Part shown: positions 1-7,834 of the stretch, piece by piece
How positions within the stretch are numbered: the stretch's first letter is position 1
How the letters are laid out: the number at the start of each line of letters is the position of its first letter
Origin: Limiplasma sp964504385
GTDB taxonomy: Bacteria > Bacillota > Clostridia > Christensenellales > Aristaeellaceae
Direction of reading: 5' to 3'
Assembly: GCA_964504385.1 (NCBI GenBank)
Contig: CAZDEF010000060.1
Location: 1 to 15,787, forward strand
DNA length: 15,787 nucleotides
The notes under the pieces: model-generated
Database searches by the model: none
Told to the model about the DNA's origin: nothing
Seen by the model: the letters and a program-made list of their open reading frames with translations, nothing else
Made by a program: the position numbers and the translations under genes

Positions 1-22
1 TTCTTGCTTTTCCCATTTGAAA

Positions 23-50
23 AGACCGCTGACGACTTTGTCAGCGGTCT
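23..50 (-). terminator. Hairpin, possible minus-strand terminator
   Basis: A perfect 11-bp stem (AGACCGCTGAC, 23-33, with its complement at 40-50) encloses a 6-base loop. Read on the minus strand, the stem is followed directly by TTTT, the form of a weak intrinsic terminator. Read on the plus strand it is followed by GAGGG and would not terminate alone. No minus-strand gene lies nearby on its right, so it may instead stop antisense transcription or simply stack on the terminator at 52-92. Confidence 0.5.
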
Positions 51-51
51 G

Positions 52-92
52 AGGGCCAGACGCAACATGAAATGTCGCGTCTGGCCCTTTTT
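52..92 (+). terminator. Rho-independent terminator of an upstream gene
   Basis: A 12-bp G+C-rich stem (AGGGCCAGACGC, 52-63, pairing with 77-88) is extended past one mismatch by an inner ACAT/ATGT helix closed by a GAA loop. A T-run at 88-92 follows immediately. This is a textbook intrinsic terminator on the plus strand. It most likely ends a transcript from a gene just left of the window, and it insulates the helicase gene from that transcript. Confidence 0.85.
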
Positions 93-411
93 GAAAACCC
101 CGGCCATCGAAAGCTCTGCTTCCCGGCAGCGTCTGCGCTTGAGGAAAATCCGCACAAAAACTTCTTTTCTTCACTCACACATCCATCACCGCCATGCGCC
201 ACGCATGGCAGCTGCCCGACCGTTTGGTCATGGCGTTGCGCGGTTTTCGACCGTTTGCCTGACCGTGGTTTCACCCTTCATTCTGCCCGGAAACGGCGCA
301 AGTATTCCTGCTTTTTTGTGCGCGAAACGCACTTTCATGCAGGAAACTGCCATTAAAAAACAGAAATAGTACAAACTAAGCTTTTTAGGCTTTTGGGAGA
401 GGAGAGCGCAA
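93..411 (+). other. Noncoding leader/intergenic region upstream of the SNF2 gene
   Basis: This 319-base stretch has no convincing gene; the open frames crossing it lack ribosome-binding sites and recognisable protein features. It holds an 8-bp inverted repeat with a 3-base loop (GCCATGCG, 191-198, pairing with 202-209) and a 10-base direct repeat (CGACCGTTTG at 217-226 and 248-257). Two small hairpins follow: 318-332 (GTGCG/CGCAC) and 339-350 (GCAG, GAAA loop, CTGC). The last 60 bases are A+T-rich and probably contain the promoter of the downstream gene. I recognise no known riboswitch or small RNA. Confidence 0.5.
347..375 (+). promoter_or_regulatory. Weak candidate promoter for the SNF2 gene
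   Basis: CTGCCA (347-352) and TACAAA (370-375) are separated by 17 bases; each matches the housekeeping sigma consensus at four of six positions. The site lies in the only A+T-rich part of the leader and would start transcription about 30 bases before the ATG at 412. The -35 half overlaps the GAAA-loop hairpin. The assignment is tentative, as other weak matches exist nearby. Confidence 0.3.
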
Positions 412-3400
412 ATGGAGCTGTTCGACGTTCTGCACACGGATGTGGAAAAACAGCAGCTGGGGGAAAAGCTGTTCAGGCGCGGGAGCGTGAGCGTGGCGCC
501 CACACTGGGGCGCGAGGCGGCGCTGCACTACAGCGTAGGCAGCACCCCACCGCACACGGTCACGCTGTATGCCAACGGCACGTTCTCATGCACCTGCGGC
601 GAACGGGAAGAACTGTGCGCCCACGCGGTGGCAGCCGTGCTGAAAGCGCGCGAGGATGGCAAACTGGGCAAATTGCAGCAGGACAGCGAAACCGCGCTGG
701 GTGAACGGATGCTGCTGGCGCTCAGCCGCGCCATGCCCGGCGGCGAGAGCGTGCGCCTCACGGCCACCGTGCGCCTGTATCCGGACGGACAGGTAGGGTT
801 GGGGCTGGCGGTGGGGCAGGACCGGCTGTATGCGGTCAAGAACGTTGCCGACCTGCTCACCTGCTATGCGCTGGGCGCGCCGCTGACCCTGTCGGACAAG
901 TTTACCTATCGGCCGGGGCAGATGCGCTTTTCCCGCGAGGACGAGCGCCTGCTCATCCTGCTGATGAACTACATCCCCCTTCGCGCCGAAAGCCTGCGCG
1001 CATGGGAAGACGGCGCGCTGTTGGAGCCGGAGGAGCGCGAAAAGGGCCCTGCCATGGACGGGCGCTTCGTGCTCATGACCGGCGCGCTGCTCTACGGCGC
1101 AATGCGTTATTTTGAAACGCATCCCTTTGTGCTCATGCGGGGCGACCAGAAGCAGTCGCAAAACGGCATCCGCACGGTGGAGCTGCCGCTGTGCTTTCAG
1201 GTGGCGCTCTCGCCCACGGAGCTGACGGTGCAGGCGGAAGGCGCGGAAAGCCTGAAGCTGGTAACGCCCGATGCGCGCTATGTGCTGTGCGAAGGGCGCG
1301 TGACCCATCTGCACAGCGCACAGGCGCGTGTGTGCAAGCTGCTGTGTACCGAAGGCACCTCCTTCCGCTATCCTGCGCGCGAGGCGGAAGATACGCTGGC
1401 TACGCTGCTGCCGGCGCTGTCCACGGTGGGCACGGTAGCGCCTTCGCCTGAGCTGGGGGCGCGGCTCATCACCGCCGCGTTCAAGGCGCAGACCTATCTG
1501 GATCTGGTGGGCGGCAACGTGGAAGCGCGGGTGGAGTTCCACTACGGCGATATCGTGCTCTATCCCTTCAGCCAGCCGCAGCCGCAGGAGGGCGCATCCG
1601 CCGCGCCTACGCTGGAGGATGGCCGGCTGCTGCTGCGCGACGGCCGCGCGGAGAGCGAGCTGCTGGAGTTCTTCTCCAGCGCCGGGTTTGCGGTGCGCGG
1701 CGGCAAGATCGTGCTGAAAAAATCGCGCGATATTCTGGCCTTCTGCACGCAGGGCGTGGCGGAGCTGGGCAAGCTGTGCGAGGTGTACGCCTCCAGCGAT
1801 TTTGAAAAGGTGAAGCCGCGCAAGCTGTCGGCCCGCGCCTCCTTCCACATGAAGGGCGGGCGGCTGGTGTTTGCGCTGCTGGAGGAAAGCGGCGAGCAGG
1901 TGCCGGATGTGCTGCCCATCCTGCAGGCGGTCGCGCAGCGGCAGCAGTATGTGCGCCTGAAGACCGGCGAATTTTTGGATGTGCGCGACATGAGCGGCCT
2001 TGCGCCTGTGGTGCAGGAGCTGCTGGACGCGGCGCAGCTGGACGATCCTGCGATGGACGAGGATGCGCGGGAGCTGAGCTTTGGCGCATACCGCGCCGCC
2101 TATATGGTGAGCATGCTGCGCATGGCGGGCGCAAAGACCGAGGCCGACGCGGAGGTAGAGGCTGCCATCACCGCGCTGACGGACGGGGATCTGGGGCTGG
2201 ACAAGTACATCCCCTCCAAGCTGAAAAAGAAGCTGACCGATTATCAGCGGCGCGGCAGCGGATGGCTGCTGTCGCTGTACGAGGCGCGCATGGGCGGCAT
2301 TCTGGCCGACGAAATGGGCCTTGGCAAGACGGTGCAGATCATCGCGGCGATGTCGGCAGCCAAGCGGAAGGACGGCACGCAGAAGTGCATCATTGTCACG
2401 CCCACGTCGCTCACCTACCACTGGCTGGCGGAGCTGAAGCGCTTTGACGAAAGCCTTGTGGTGCGTGTGGTGACCGGCGCACGGGAGGAACGCCGCAAGA
2501 CCATTGCCGACCTGAAGCAGGATGCGGAGGTGGATGTGATCCTCACCAGCTATCCGCTCCTGCGGCGCGACATCGACTACTTGAAGGACATACCGCTGCG
2601 CTTTGCCGTGCTGGATGAGGCGCAGAGCGTGAAGAACGCGCAGAGCCAGGGCGCGGTGGCGGCGAAGGAGCTGAACGCGCAGGTGCGCATCGCCCTCACC
2701 GGCACGCCCATGGAAAACCACACGGGCGAGCTGTGGAGCATCTTTGATTTTATCCTGCCGGGCTATCTGGGCACGCAGGCTTCCTTCCTGCGCCGCTACG
2801 GCGGAGGCGAGCATGCGGAAGAGCTGCGCGAGCGCATCCGCCCCTTCCTGATGCGCCGCCTCAAGGACGAGGTGCTCAAGGATCTGCCCCAGAAGCGGGA
2901 GCAGTGCCTCTACGCCGCCATGACGCCGGAACAGGAGCAGGTATACAACGGCCTGATGCAGACCCTGCGCCAGCATGTGGGGCAGGCGCTGGACGAGGGA
3001 TCGCTGCCCAAGGCGCGCATGCAGGTGTTGAGCATCCTGCTGAAGCTGCGGCAGGTGTGCTGCCACCCAAAGCTCTTCCTGACCGATTACGAAGGCACCA
3101 GCGGCAAGCTGGAGCTGCTGGTGCAGACGGTGCACCGCGCCATTGCCTCCAAGCGGCGCATGCTCATTTTTTCCCAGTTTGTGGGCATGCTGCAGATGAT
3201 CCGCAAGCGGCTGGCGCGCGAAGGCGTGCAGTGCCTGTATCTGGACGGCTCCACCAAGCCTGAGCAGCGGCAGGAGCTGTGCGACCGCTTCAACGGCGGC
3301 GAGGGCAAGGTGTTCCTCATTTCGCTCAAGGCGGGCGGTACGGGCCTGAACCTGACAGGCGCGGATCTGGTCATCCATTACGACCCGTGGTGGAACCCCG

Positions 3401-3612
3401 CCACGGAGGATCAGGCCACCGACCGCGCCCACCGCATTGGCCAGACCAAGGATGTGGATGTGCTGCGGCTGATCGCGCAGGGCACCATTGAGGAAAAGGT
3501 GACGGATCTGAGCAAGCGCAAGCGCGCCATTTTCGACCGCGTGGTGATGGCGGGCGAGATGGAACTGAGCAGCCTGACGGAAGAAGACATTCGCGCCCTG
3601 TTCTTTACCTGA
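412..3612 (+). CDS. SWIM zinc-finger SNF2-family DNA helicase/ATPase
   Basis: This 1066-residue cytoplasmic protein is a Swi2/Snf2 ATPase of superfamily 2, expected to translocate on double-stranded DNA and remodel nucleic-acid/protein complexes; the precise bacterial role is not established. An N-terminal SWIM zinc finger is visible (C60-x-C62-x6-C69-x-H71). A long middle region fits the bacterial SNF2-associated domain. The ATPase core follows: Walker A DEMGLGKT (633-640), DEAQ box (735-738), motif III LTGTPMEN (762-769), motif V around 971-983 and motif VI QATDRAHRIGQ (1001-1011). All motors look intact. The ATG at 412 has AGGAG at 400-404, seven bases upstream. It stands alone between terminators at 52-92 and 3712-3748 and converges on ddh. 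No methylase, nuclease or other defence partner is adjacent, so a defence role is unsupported here. The family is clear and the biological role is not. Confidence 0.93.
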   Translation: MELFDVLHTDVEKQQLGEKLFRRGSVSVAPTLGREAALHYSVGSTPPHTVTLYANGTFSCTCGEREELCAHAVAAVLKAREDGKLGKLQQDSETALGERMLLALSRAMPGGESVRLTATVRLYPDGQVGLGLAVGQDRLYAVKNVADLLTCYALGAPLTLSDKFTYRPGQMRFSREDERLLILLMNYIPLRAESLRAWEDGALLEPEEREKGPAMDGRFVLMTGALLYGAMRYFETHPFVLMRGDQKQSQNGIRTVELPLCFQVALSPTELTVQAEGAESLKLVTPDARYVLCEGRVTHLHSAQARVCKLLCTEGTSFRYPAREAEDTLATLLPALSTVGTVAPSPELGARLITAAFKAQTYLDLVGGNVEARVEFHYGDIVLYPFSQPQPQEGASAAPTLEDGRLLLRDGRAESELLEFFSSAGFAVRGGKIVLKKSRDILAFCTQGVAELGKLCEVYASSDFEKVKPRKLSARASFHMKGGRLVFALLEESGEQVPDVLPILQAVAQRQQYVRLKTGEFLDVRDMSGLAPVVQELLDAAQLDDPAMDEDARELSFGAYRAAYMVSMLRMAGAKTEADAEVEAAITALTDGDLGLDKYIPSKLKKKLTDYQRRGSGWLLSLYEARMGGILADEMGLGKTVQIIAAMSAAKRKDGTQKCIIVTPTSLTYHWLAELKRFDESLVVRVVTGAREERRKTIADLKQDAEVDVILTSYPLLRRDIDYLKDIPLRFAVLDEAQSVKNAQSQGAVAAKELNAQVRIALTGTPMENHTGELWSIFDFILPGYLGTQASFLRRYGGGEHAEELRERIRPFLMRRLKDEVLKDLPQKREQCLYAAMTPEQEQVYNGLMQTLRQHVGQALDEGSLPKARMQVLSILLKLRQVCCHPKLFLTDYEGTSGKLELLVQTVHRAIASKRRMLIFSQFVGMLQMIRKRLAREGVQCLYLDGSTKPEQRQELCDRFNGGEGKVFLISLKAGGTGLNLTGADLVIHYDPWWNPATEDQATDRAHRIGQTKDVDVLRLIAQGTIEEKVTDLSKRKRAIFDRVVMAGEMELSSLTEEDIRALFFT

Positions 3613-3711
3613 GCGGTGGCCGCAAGCCTGCAGACGATGCAGGAGCTTCGATACGATCACACTTGGAGGGCTGCGGCCCTCCAAACCGCCATGGGATTTT
3701 TCGGCAAGCTG
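3613..3711 (+). other. Hairpin-rich 3' region after the SNF2 gene
   Basis: Directly after the stop codon lie a small GCGG/CCGC hairpin (3613-3623), an imperfect stem around CCTGC (3627-3631) and GCAGG (3639-3643), and a perfect 9-bp stem TTGGAGGGC/GCCCTCCAA (3663-3671 and 3676-3684). The last stem closes a TGCG loop. TGCG fits the stable UNCG tetraloop class with a C-G closing pair. None has a T-run, so they look like 3'-UTR stabilising structures or remnants rather than terminators. Confidence 0.55.
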
Positions 3712-3748
3712 AAGCCCCGGTCTGCAGGACGGCAGACCGGGGCTTTTC
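3712..3748 (+). terminator. Rho-independent terminator between convergent genes
   Basis: A perfect 14-bp stem (AAGCCCCGGTCTGC, 3712-3725, pairing with 3732-3745) with a 6-base loop is followed on the plus strand by a T-run (3744-3747) and further T-rich bases. It should terminate the SNF2 transcript. On the minus strand the same stem lies about 20 bases beyond the ddh stop codon but is followed by TTCAGCTT, so bidirectional action is possible but weaker. Confidence 0.85.
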
Positions 3749-3766
3749 TGTGTTGAGATCGCATGC

Positions 3767-4759
3767 TTACAGCATATGCGCCCGCAGCCACTCCGGCGGC
3801 TGCACGGACAGGTCGGCGGGGGCAACGTCGAGCACGGTCTTGCAGCCGGAGGCTCCGCGCTGCGCCATGCGGTGCACGGCGCGGGCGTACGCCACCAGTA
3901 CGCTGGAGGTGAATTCCGGGTTGGAATCCAGCTGGAGACGGTACTCAATGACGTGCTGGTGTTCTTCTTCCCAGCCTGTTTTGCCGGTGCGGATCACAAA
4001 GCCGCCGTGTGGAAGGCCGCTGTGCTCCGCCTTCATTTCTTCCATGGAAATGAAATACACCGTGGTGTCATACTCGGCAAAGTAGTTGGGCATGGTCTTG
4101 ATTTCGGCTTCGATACGCGCCAGATCCGCGCCTTCCTCGGCCACTACGAAGCATTCGCGGGTATGCTTCTGGCGGGGGGTGAGGGAGACGGCCTCGCCGC
4201 TGCGCGCGGCTTCCAGCGCGGACGGCACGGGGATGGTGTACTGCCGCGCGTCCACCACGCCCTTGATGCGGCGGATGGCGTCGGAATGCCCTTGACTGAC
4301 GCCCTTGCCCCAGAAGGTGTGATCCTGCCCGGAGGGCAGCAGGGCGCTGGCATAGACGCGGTTGAGTGAGAACATGCCAGGATCCCACCCGCAGGAGATG
4401 AGCACCACATGGCCGCTGGCACGGGCGGCTGCGTCCACGGCGGCAAAATGCTCCGGAATCCTTGCGTGGGTATCAAAGCTGTCGATCACATGAAAGTACT
4501 GCGCCATCTGCGGCGTTTGCACGGGCAGGTCGGTGGCGCTGCCACCGCACAGAATGAGCACGTCGATCTCGTTGGCATGGGCGGCGGCTTCCTGCGCTGC
4601 ATACACGGGCACGCCCGCTGTGCGGATGCACAGCGCTGCGGGATCGCGCCGGGTGAATACGGCGGCCAGCGTCATGTCGGGGTTCTGGCGGATGGCGCAT
4701 TCCACGCCGCGGCCCAGATTGCCATAGCCGAAAATACCAATGCGGAGAACCTGATCCAT
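3767..4759 (-). CDS. ddh: meso-Diaminopimelate D-dehydrogenase
   Basis: This 330-residue enzyme reversibly converts L-tetrahydrodipicolinate, ammonia and NADPH to meso-diaminopimelate, bypassing the multi-step succinylase/acetylase routes to lysine and peptidoglycan. The N-terminus has a Rossmann dinucleotide-binding loop, GYGNLGRG (residues 11-18), followed by FTRRDP, whose arginines suit NADP(H). Family signatures recalled from the Corynebacterium glutamicum enzyme are all present: CGGSATDLP, SCGWDPGMFSLNRVYA, WGKGVSQGHSDAIRRIKGV, PHGGFVI and LDSNPEFTSSVLVAYARAVHRM. Length matches the usual 320-330 residues. The ATG has a strong AAAGGAGG site (4768-4775), eight bases upstream. It is the last gene of the minus-strand block, 42 bases after lacZ, and converges on the SNF2 gene. 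No other lysine gene is adjacent. No frame damage or missing motif was seen. Confidence 0.95.
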   Translation of the reverse strand: MDQVLRIGIFGYGNLGRGVECAIRQNPDMTLAAVFTRRDPAALCIRTAGVPVYAAQEAAAHANEIDVLILCGGSATDLPVQTPQMAQYFHVIDSFDTHARIPEHFAAVDAAARASGHVVLISCGWDPGMFSLNRVYASALLPSGQDHTFWGKGVSQGHSDAIRRIKGVVDARQYTIPVPSALEAARSGEAVSLTPRQKHTRECFVVAEEGADLARIEAEIKTMPNYFAEYDTTVYFISMEEMKAEHSGLPHGGFVIRTGKTGWEEEHQHVIEYRLQLDSNPEFTSSVLVAYARAVHRMAQRGASGCKTVLDVAPADLSVQPPEWLRAHML

Positions 4760-4801
4760 GGGAAAAACCTCCTTTGAGGAAGTAGAATACCCTGTTTGCG
4801 T

Positions 4802-7800
4802 TTATTTCACCACGCTGAGGATGAAGGACAGCCGGCGGGGCTGACGGGCGGGCAGGTGGAACTCGGGATGCACGGGCGCGCCCCATGTGTTGTCGCCGCC
4901 CACGCCCTTGCGGCACAGCGCCACATCCAGATAGGTGTAGGTGGGCTCAGCCAGCTCATCCTGATGCCGCGCCGCCATCAGCTCGCTGGCGCTGTGGGGC
5001 AGCACGCTCACGCTCAGCGGTGCGTCCACCATCTCCACCAGCAGACCGCGGTGCTGCTGGTCGGTAACGGCCAGATGGCGCACGCCTTCGCGGTTGCCGC
5101 ATTCCTGCGGCTGCAGGTAGGGGATCAGGTTGTCCTGCGCCGTGTAGTTGTGCAGTCCAAGCTCCGCGCCCTGCATGCGGTCGATGTAGTTTTCCTCCGG
5201 GCCGCAGCCGTAGTAGGATACGTTGCACAGCTCGCGCGGCAGGCGGATGCTCAGGCCGAAGGCCTCCATGTCGGGCAGGTTGTCCTTGCCGGGCCAGCTC
5301 AGCTCCACCTTCACGCGGCCATTGGCCAGCACGGTGTAGCTCAGCGCCATTTCGGCATCGGCCAGCGGCAGCTTTGCGCGGTAGCGCACCGTGAGCAGAC
5401 CGCCTTCCATGGCGGCGGAGACAGGCTCGAAGCGGCTGAGCTGAGACACGGCCAGCCACAGTCCCTCGGCCACATGATCACGGTTGCCGATATCGTTGTT
5501 GGTGGGAGCGCGGTACAGGCTCAGCGCGGGCGCGGTGATGATGCGCTCCAATCCGTCATGCGCGTGGAAGGAGCACAGGCCGCCCTCCACAAGGCTGAAC
5601 AGCGCTTCGTACGCATCGCTGCACGCGCCGATGTTGCTGAGCCCCTTGGAGACGGTGTAGTCGGCGGCGGGCGCGGCGGCCTCGCGGGCGATTCGGGCCA
5701 CGATGCTCTCGCCATGCATCAGCTTGTAACCCGCCTCGGCCCAGCTGCAGCTTTCGCGCAGGCACAGGGCGCAATGCAGCACATATTCGCCGGGCTGGTC
5801 GATGGGCATCAGCGGCAGGTCGAAGCGGCGGGTCTCTCCGGCGGGCACGTCCGGCTTTTCGATAACGTCAAGCTGAATGGTCACGCCGTCGCGATCGAGG
5901 CACCAGCAAAGGTCGTACTGATCGGCGTTGAGGAACAGGCTGCGGTTTTCCACGCGCACGCCCTTCGCATCGGGGAAGAGACGGATGGGCTGGTACAGGA
6001 ACTTGACCTCCTGCATGCGCGGGGTCTCGGTGCGGTCGGCAAAGAGCAGGCCGTTGCCGCAGAAGTCGCGGTCGGTGGGGCGGTCGCCAAAGTCGCCGCC
6101 GTAAGCCAGACGCGGCTTTCCGTTCGGCGCGGTGGTCTGCAGCGCCTGATCCACAAAGTCCCAGATGAAGCCGCCCTGATAGCGCGGGTCGATATCCTCC
6201 AGCTGGATGTACTTGAACATGCCGCCGCAGCTGTTGCCCATGGCGTGGGTATATTCGCACAGAATAAAGGGCTTTTCGGGGTGCTCGTCCAGGAATTTCA
6301 GAATGTCCGCCGCTGGGGTGTACATCTGGCTTTCCATGTCGGAGGTGGCGTTGTAGCTGCGGTCGTTGAATACGCCTTCGTAGTGCACCAGCCGGCTGGG
6401 ATCGCGCTGGCGGAAGAACTGGGACATTTCAAAGATGTCCTTGCCGCCGAAGCTCTCGTTGCCGCAGGACCAGATGAGAATGCTGGGGTGGTTCTTGTCG
6501 CGCTCCAGCATGCTCTGCGCGCGGTCGAGCACGGCCGGCAGCCATACGGGATCGCTGCCGGGCACCGCATGGTCGCGCTGGCTGGCGTCGCTCCATGTGC
6601 CGTGGGTTTCCAGATTGGTCTCGTCGATCAGGTAAATGCCGTATTCATCGCACAGACGGTACCACGCCGTCTGGTTGGGGTAATGGCTGGTGCGGATGGC
6701 GTTGATGTTGTTGCGCTTGATGGTGCGCACATCAGCGAGCATGTGCTCGTAGCTCACGCAGCGGCCGCTCTCCATACAGAATTCGTGCCGGTCTGCGCCG
6801 TGGAACAGGATGCGCTTGCCGTTGAGCAGCATCAGCCCGTCCTTCAGCTCAAAGCGGCGGAAGCCCACGCGCGTGCGGCTGACTTCATAGACCTGATCCT
6901 GATCTTTCAGGGTGATGTCCAGCGTGTACAGATACGGCGTTTCCGCACTCCACAGCTGCGCGTCGGGCACGCAGCCCGCAAGCGTGAGCTCCTTTTGCGC
7001 AGCCTGCGCAAAGGTGAGCACAGCGCGGCCCTCCGCATCCGTGAGCACCGCTTCCAGCTCGGCTCCGCTTTCCGGCAGATCCAGCTTGCACTCGGCGCGG
7101 AAGGCGCCGTCCATGTCCGCATGCACGAACAGGTCGGCCAGATGGGCCTCGGGGCAGGCGGTCAGCTCCACATCGCGGAAGATGCCGCTGAAGCGCCAGA
7201 AGTCCTGATCCTCCAGCCAGCTGGCGGTCGAAAAGCGGAACACTTCCACCGCAAGGGTGTTGCGTCCGGGGGTGAGGGCGGCGGTGATGTCGAAATGGGC
7301 GGGGGTGAAGCTGTCTTCGCTGTAGCCTATGAACTGGCCGTTCACCCAGCAGAAGAAGGCTGTTTCCACACCATGGAAGGTGAGCACCGTGCGCAGGCCG
7401 TTCCATGCGGCGGGCAGATCGAAGGTGCGCACATAGGAGCCCACGGGGTTCACGTCCTGCGGGATGGCCGGGGGGATCAGCTGCTCATGACCGTCCCACG
7501 GGTACTGGACGTTGACATACTGTGCACGGCCATAGCCGCTCAGCTGGATGTGCCCCGGCACGGTGATGTCATCCCATGCGGACACATCGTAATCCGGCGC
7601 AAAGAAGCCCTGCGGGCGGCTTTGAGGCCCCTCGGCATAGTGGAACTTCCACTGGCCGTTCAGACTCTGGCGCAGGCTGGAAGCATCCGCCGCCGCTTCG
7701 CTGGCGGTGCGGTAGAAGGCGTGGTCGGAATGGGCGGGCAGGCGGCCGATGGCAAAGATCTCCGGATCGTACAGGGCGGCAAGGTCGTAGCGGGGCTGGA

Positions 7801-7804
7801 ACAT
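4802..7804 (-). CDS. lacZ: Beta-galactosidase, glycoside hydrolase family 2 (LacZ type)
   Basis: This 1000-residue enzyme hydrolyses terminal beta-D-galactosides such as lactose by a retaining mechanism. The N-terminal jelly-roll domain opens with the family-typical PEIFAIGRLPAHSDHAF and contains WKFHYAEG. The catalytic TIM barrel has IRTSHYPN with H374, the acid/base glutamate E450 in WSCGNES, and the nucleophile E517 in LCEYTHAMGNS. The C-terminal part holds a Bgal_small domain (SLYRAPTNNDIGNRDH). Length is close to the 1024 residues of the Escherichia coli enzyme. There is no signal peptide, so it should be cytoplasmic and need an importer, none of which is in the window. The ATG has AAAGGAG just upstream, and the gene lies 30 bases after the DUF362 gene and 42 before ddh. 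No lac-type regulator is adjacent, so co-transcription with housekeeping genes is likely. Substrate could be another beta-galactoside. Confidence 0.95.
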   Translation of the reverse strand: MFQPRYDLAALYDPEIFAIGRLPAHSDHAFYRTASEAAADASSLRQSLNGQWKFHYAEGPQSRPQGFFAPDYDVSAWDDITVPGHIQLSGYGRAQYVNVQYPWDGHEQLIPPAIPQDVNPVGSYVRTFDLPAAWNGLRTVLTFHGVETAFFCWVNGQFIGYSEDSFTPAHFDITAALTPGRNTLAVEVFRFSTASWLEDQDFWRFSGIFRDVELTACPEAHLADLFVHADMDGAFRAECKLDLPESGAELEAVLTDAEGRAVLTFAQAAQKELTLAGCVPDAQLWSAETPYLYTLDITLKDQDQVYEVSRTRVGFRRFELKDGLMLLNGKRILFHGADRHEFCMESGRCVSYEHMLADVRTIKRNNINAIRTSHYPNQTAWYRLCDEYGIYLIDETNLETHGTWSDASQRDHAVPGSDPVWLPAVLDRAQSMLERDKNHPSILIWSCGNESFGGKDIFEMSQFFRQRDPSRLVHYEGVFNDRSYNATSDMESQMYTPAADILKFLDEHPEKPFILCEYTHAMGNSCGGMFKYIQLEDIDPRYQGGFIWDFVDQALQTTAPNGKPRLAYGGDFGDRPTDRDFCGNGLLFADRTETPRMQEVKFLYQPIRLFPDAKGVRVENRSLFLNADQYDLCWCLDRDGVTIQLDVIEKPDVPAGETRRFDLPLMPIDQPGEYVLHCALCLRESCSWAEAGYKLMHGESIVARIAREAAAPAADYTVSKGLSNIGACSDAYEALFSLVEGGLCSFHAHDGLERIITAPALSLYRAPTNNDIGNRDHVAEGLWLAVSQLSRFEPVSAAMEGGLLTVRYRAKLPLADAEMALSYTVLANGRVKVELSWPGKDNLPDMEAFGLSIRLPRELCNVSYYGCGPEENYIDRMQGAELGLHNYTAQDNLIPYLQPQECGNREGVRHLAVTDQQHRGLLVEMVDAPLSVSVLPHSASELMAARHQDELAEPTYTYLDVALCRKGVGGDNTWGAPVHPEFHLPARQPRRLSFILSVVK

Positions 7805-7834
7805 GGGGCAATTCTCCTTTCATGAAGCGGAGTT

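Noticed and set aside
4..369. Short plus-strand open frames in the leader (4-369 and 72-356)
   Set aside because: They run through the terminator hairpins, have no ribosome-binding site and show no protein-like features.
586..3948. A 1120-codon open frame on the minus strand opposite the SNF2 gene
   Set aside because: It runs through the convergent terminator and the end of ddh in a different frame, has low-complexity composition and lacks recognisable domains. It is a shadow of a high-G+C gene.
4796..7825. A 1009-codon open frame on the plus strand covering nearly all of lacZ antisense
   Set aside because: It mirrors lacZ almost end to end and is rich in His, Ala, Gln, Gly and Val, as expected from the complement of G+C-biased codons. 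It has no family motifs, while lacZ has full catalytic motifs. Conservation of its own codon pattern in relatives would be needed to revive it.
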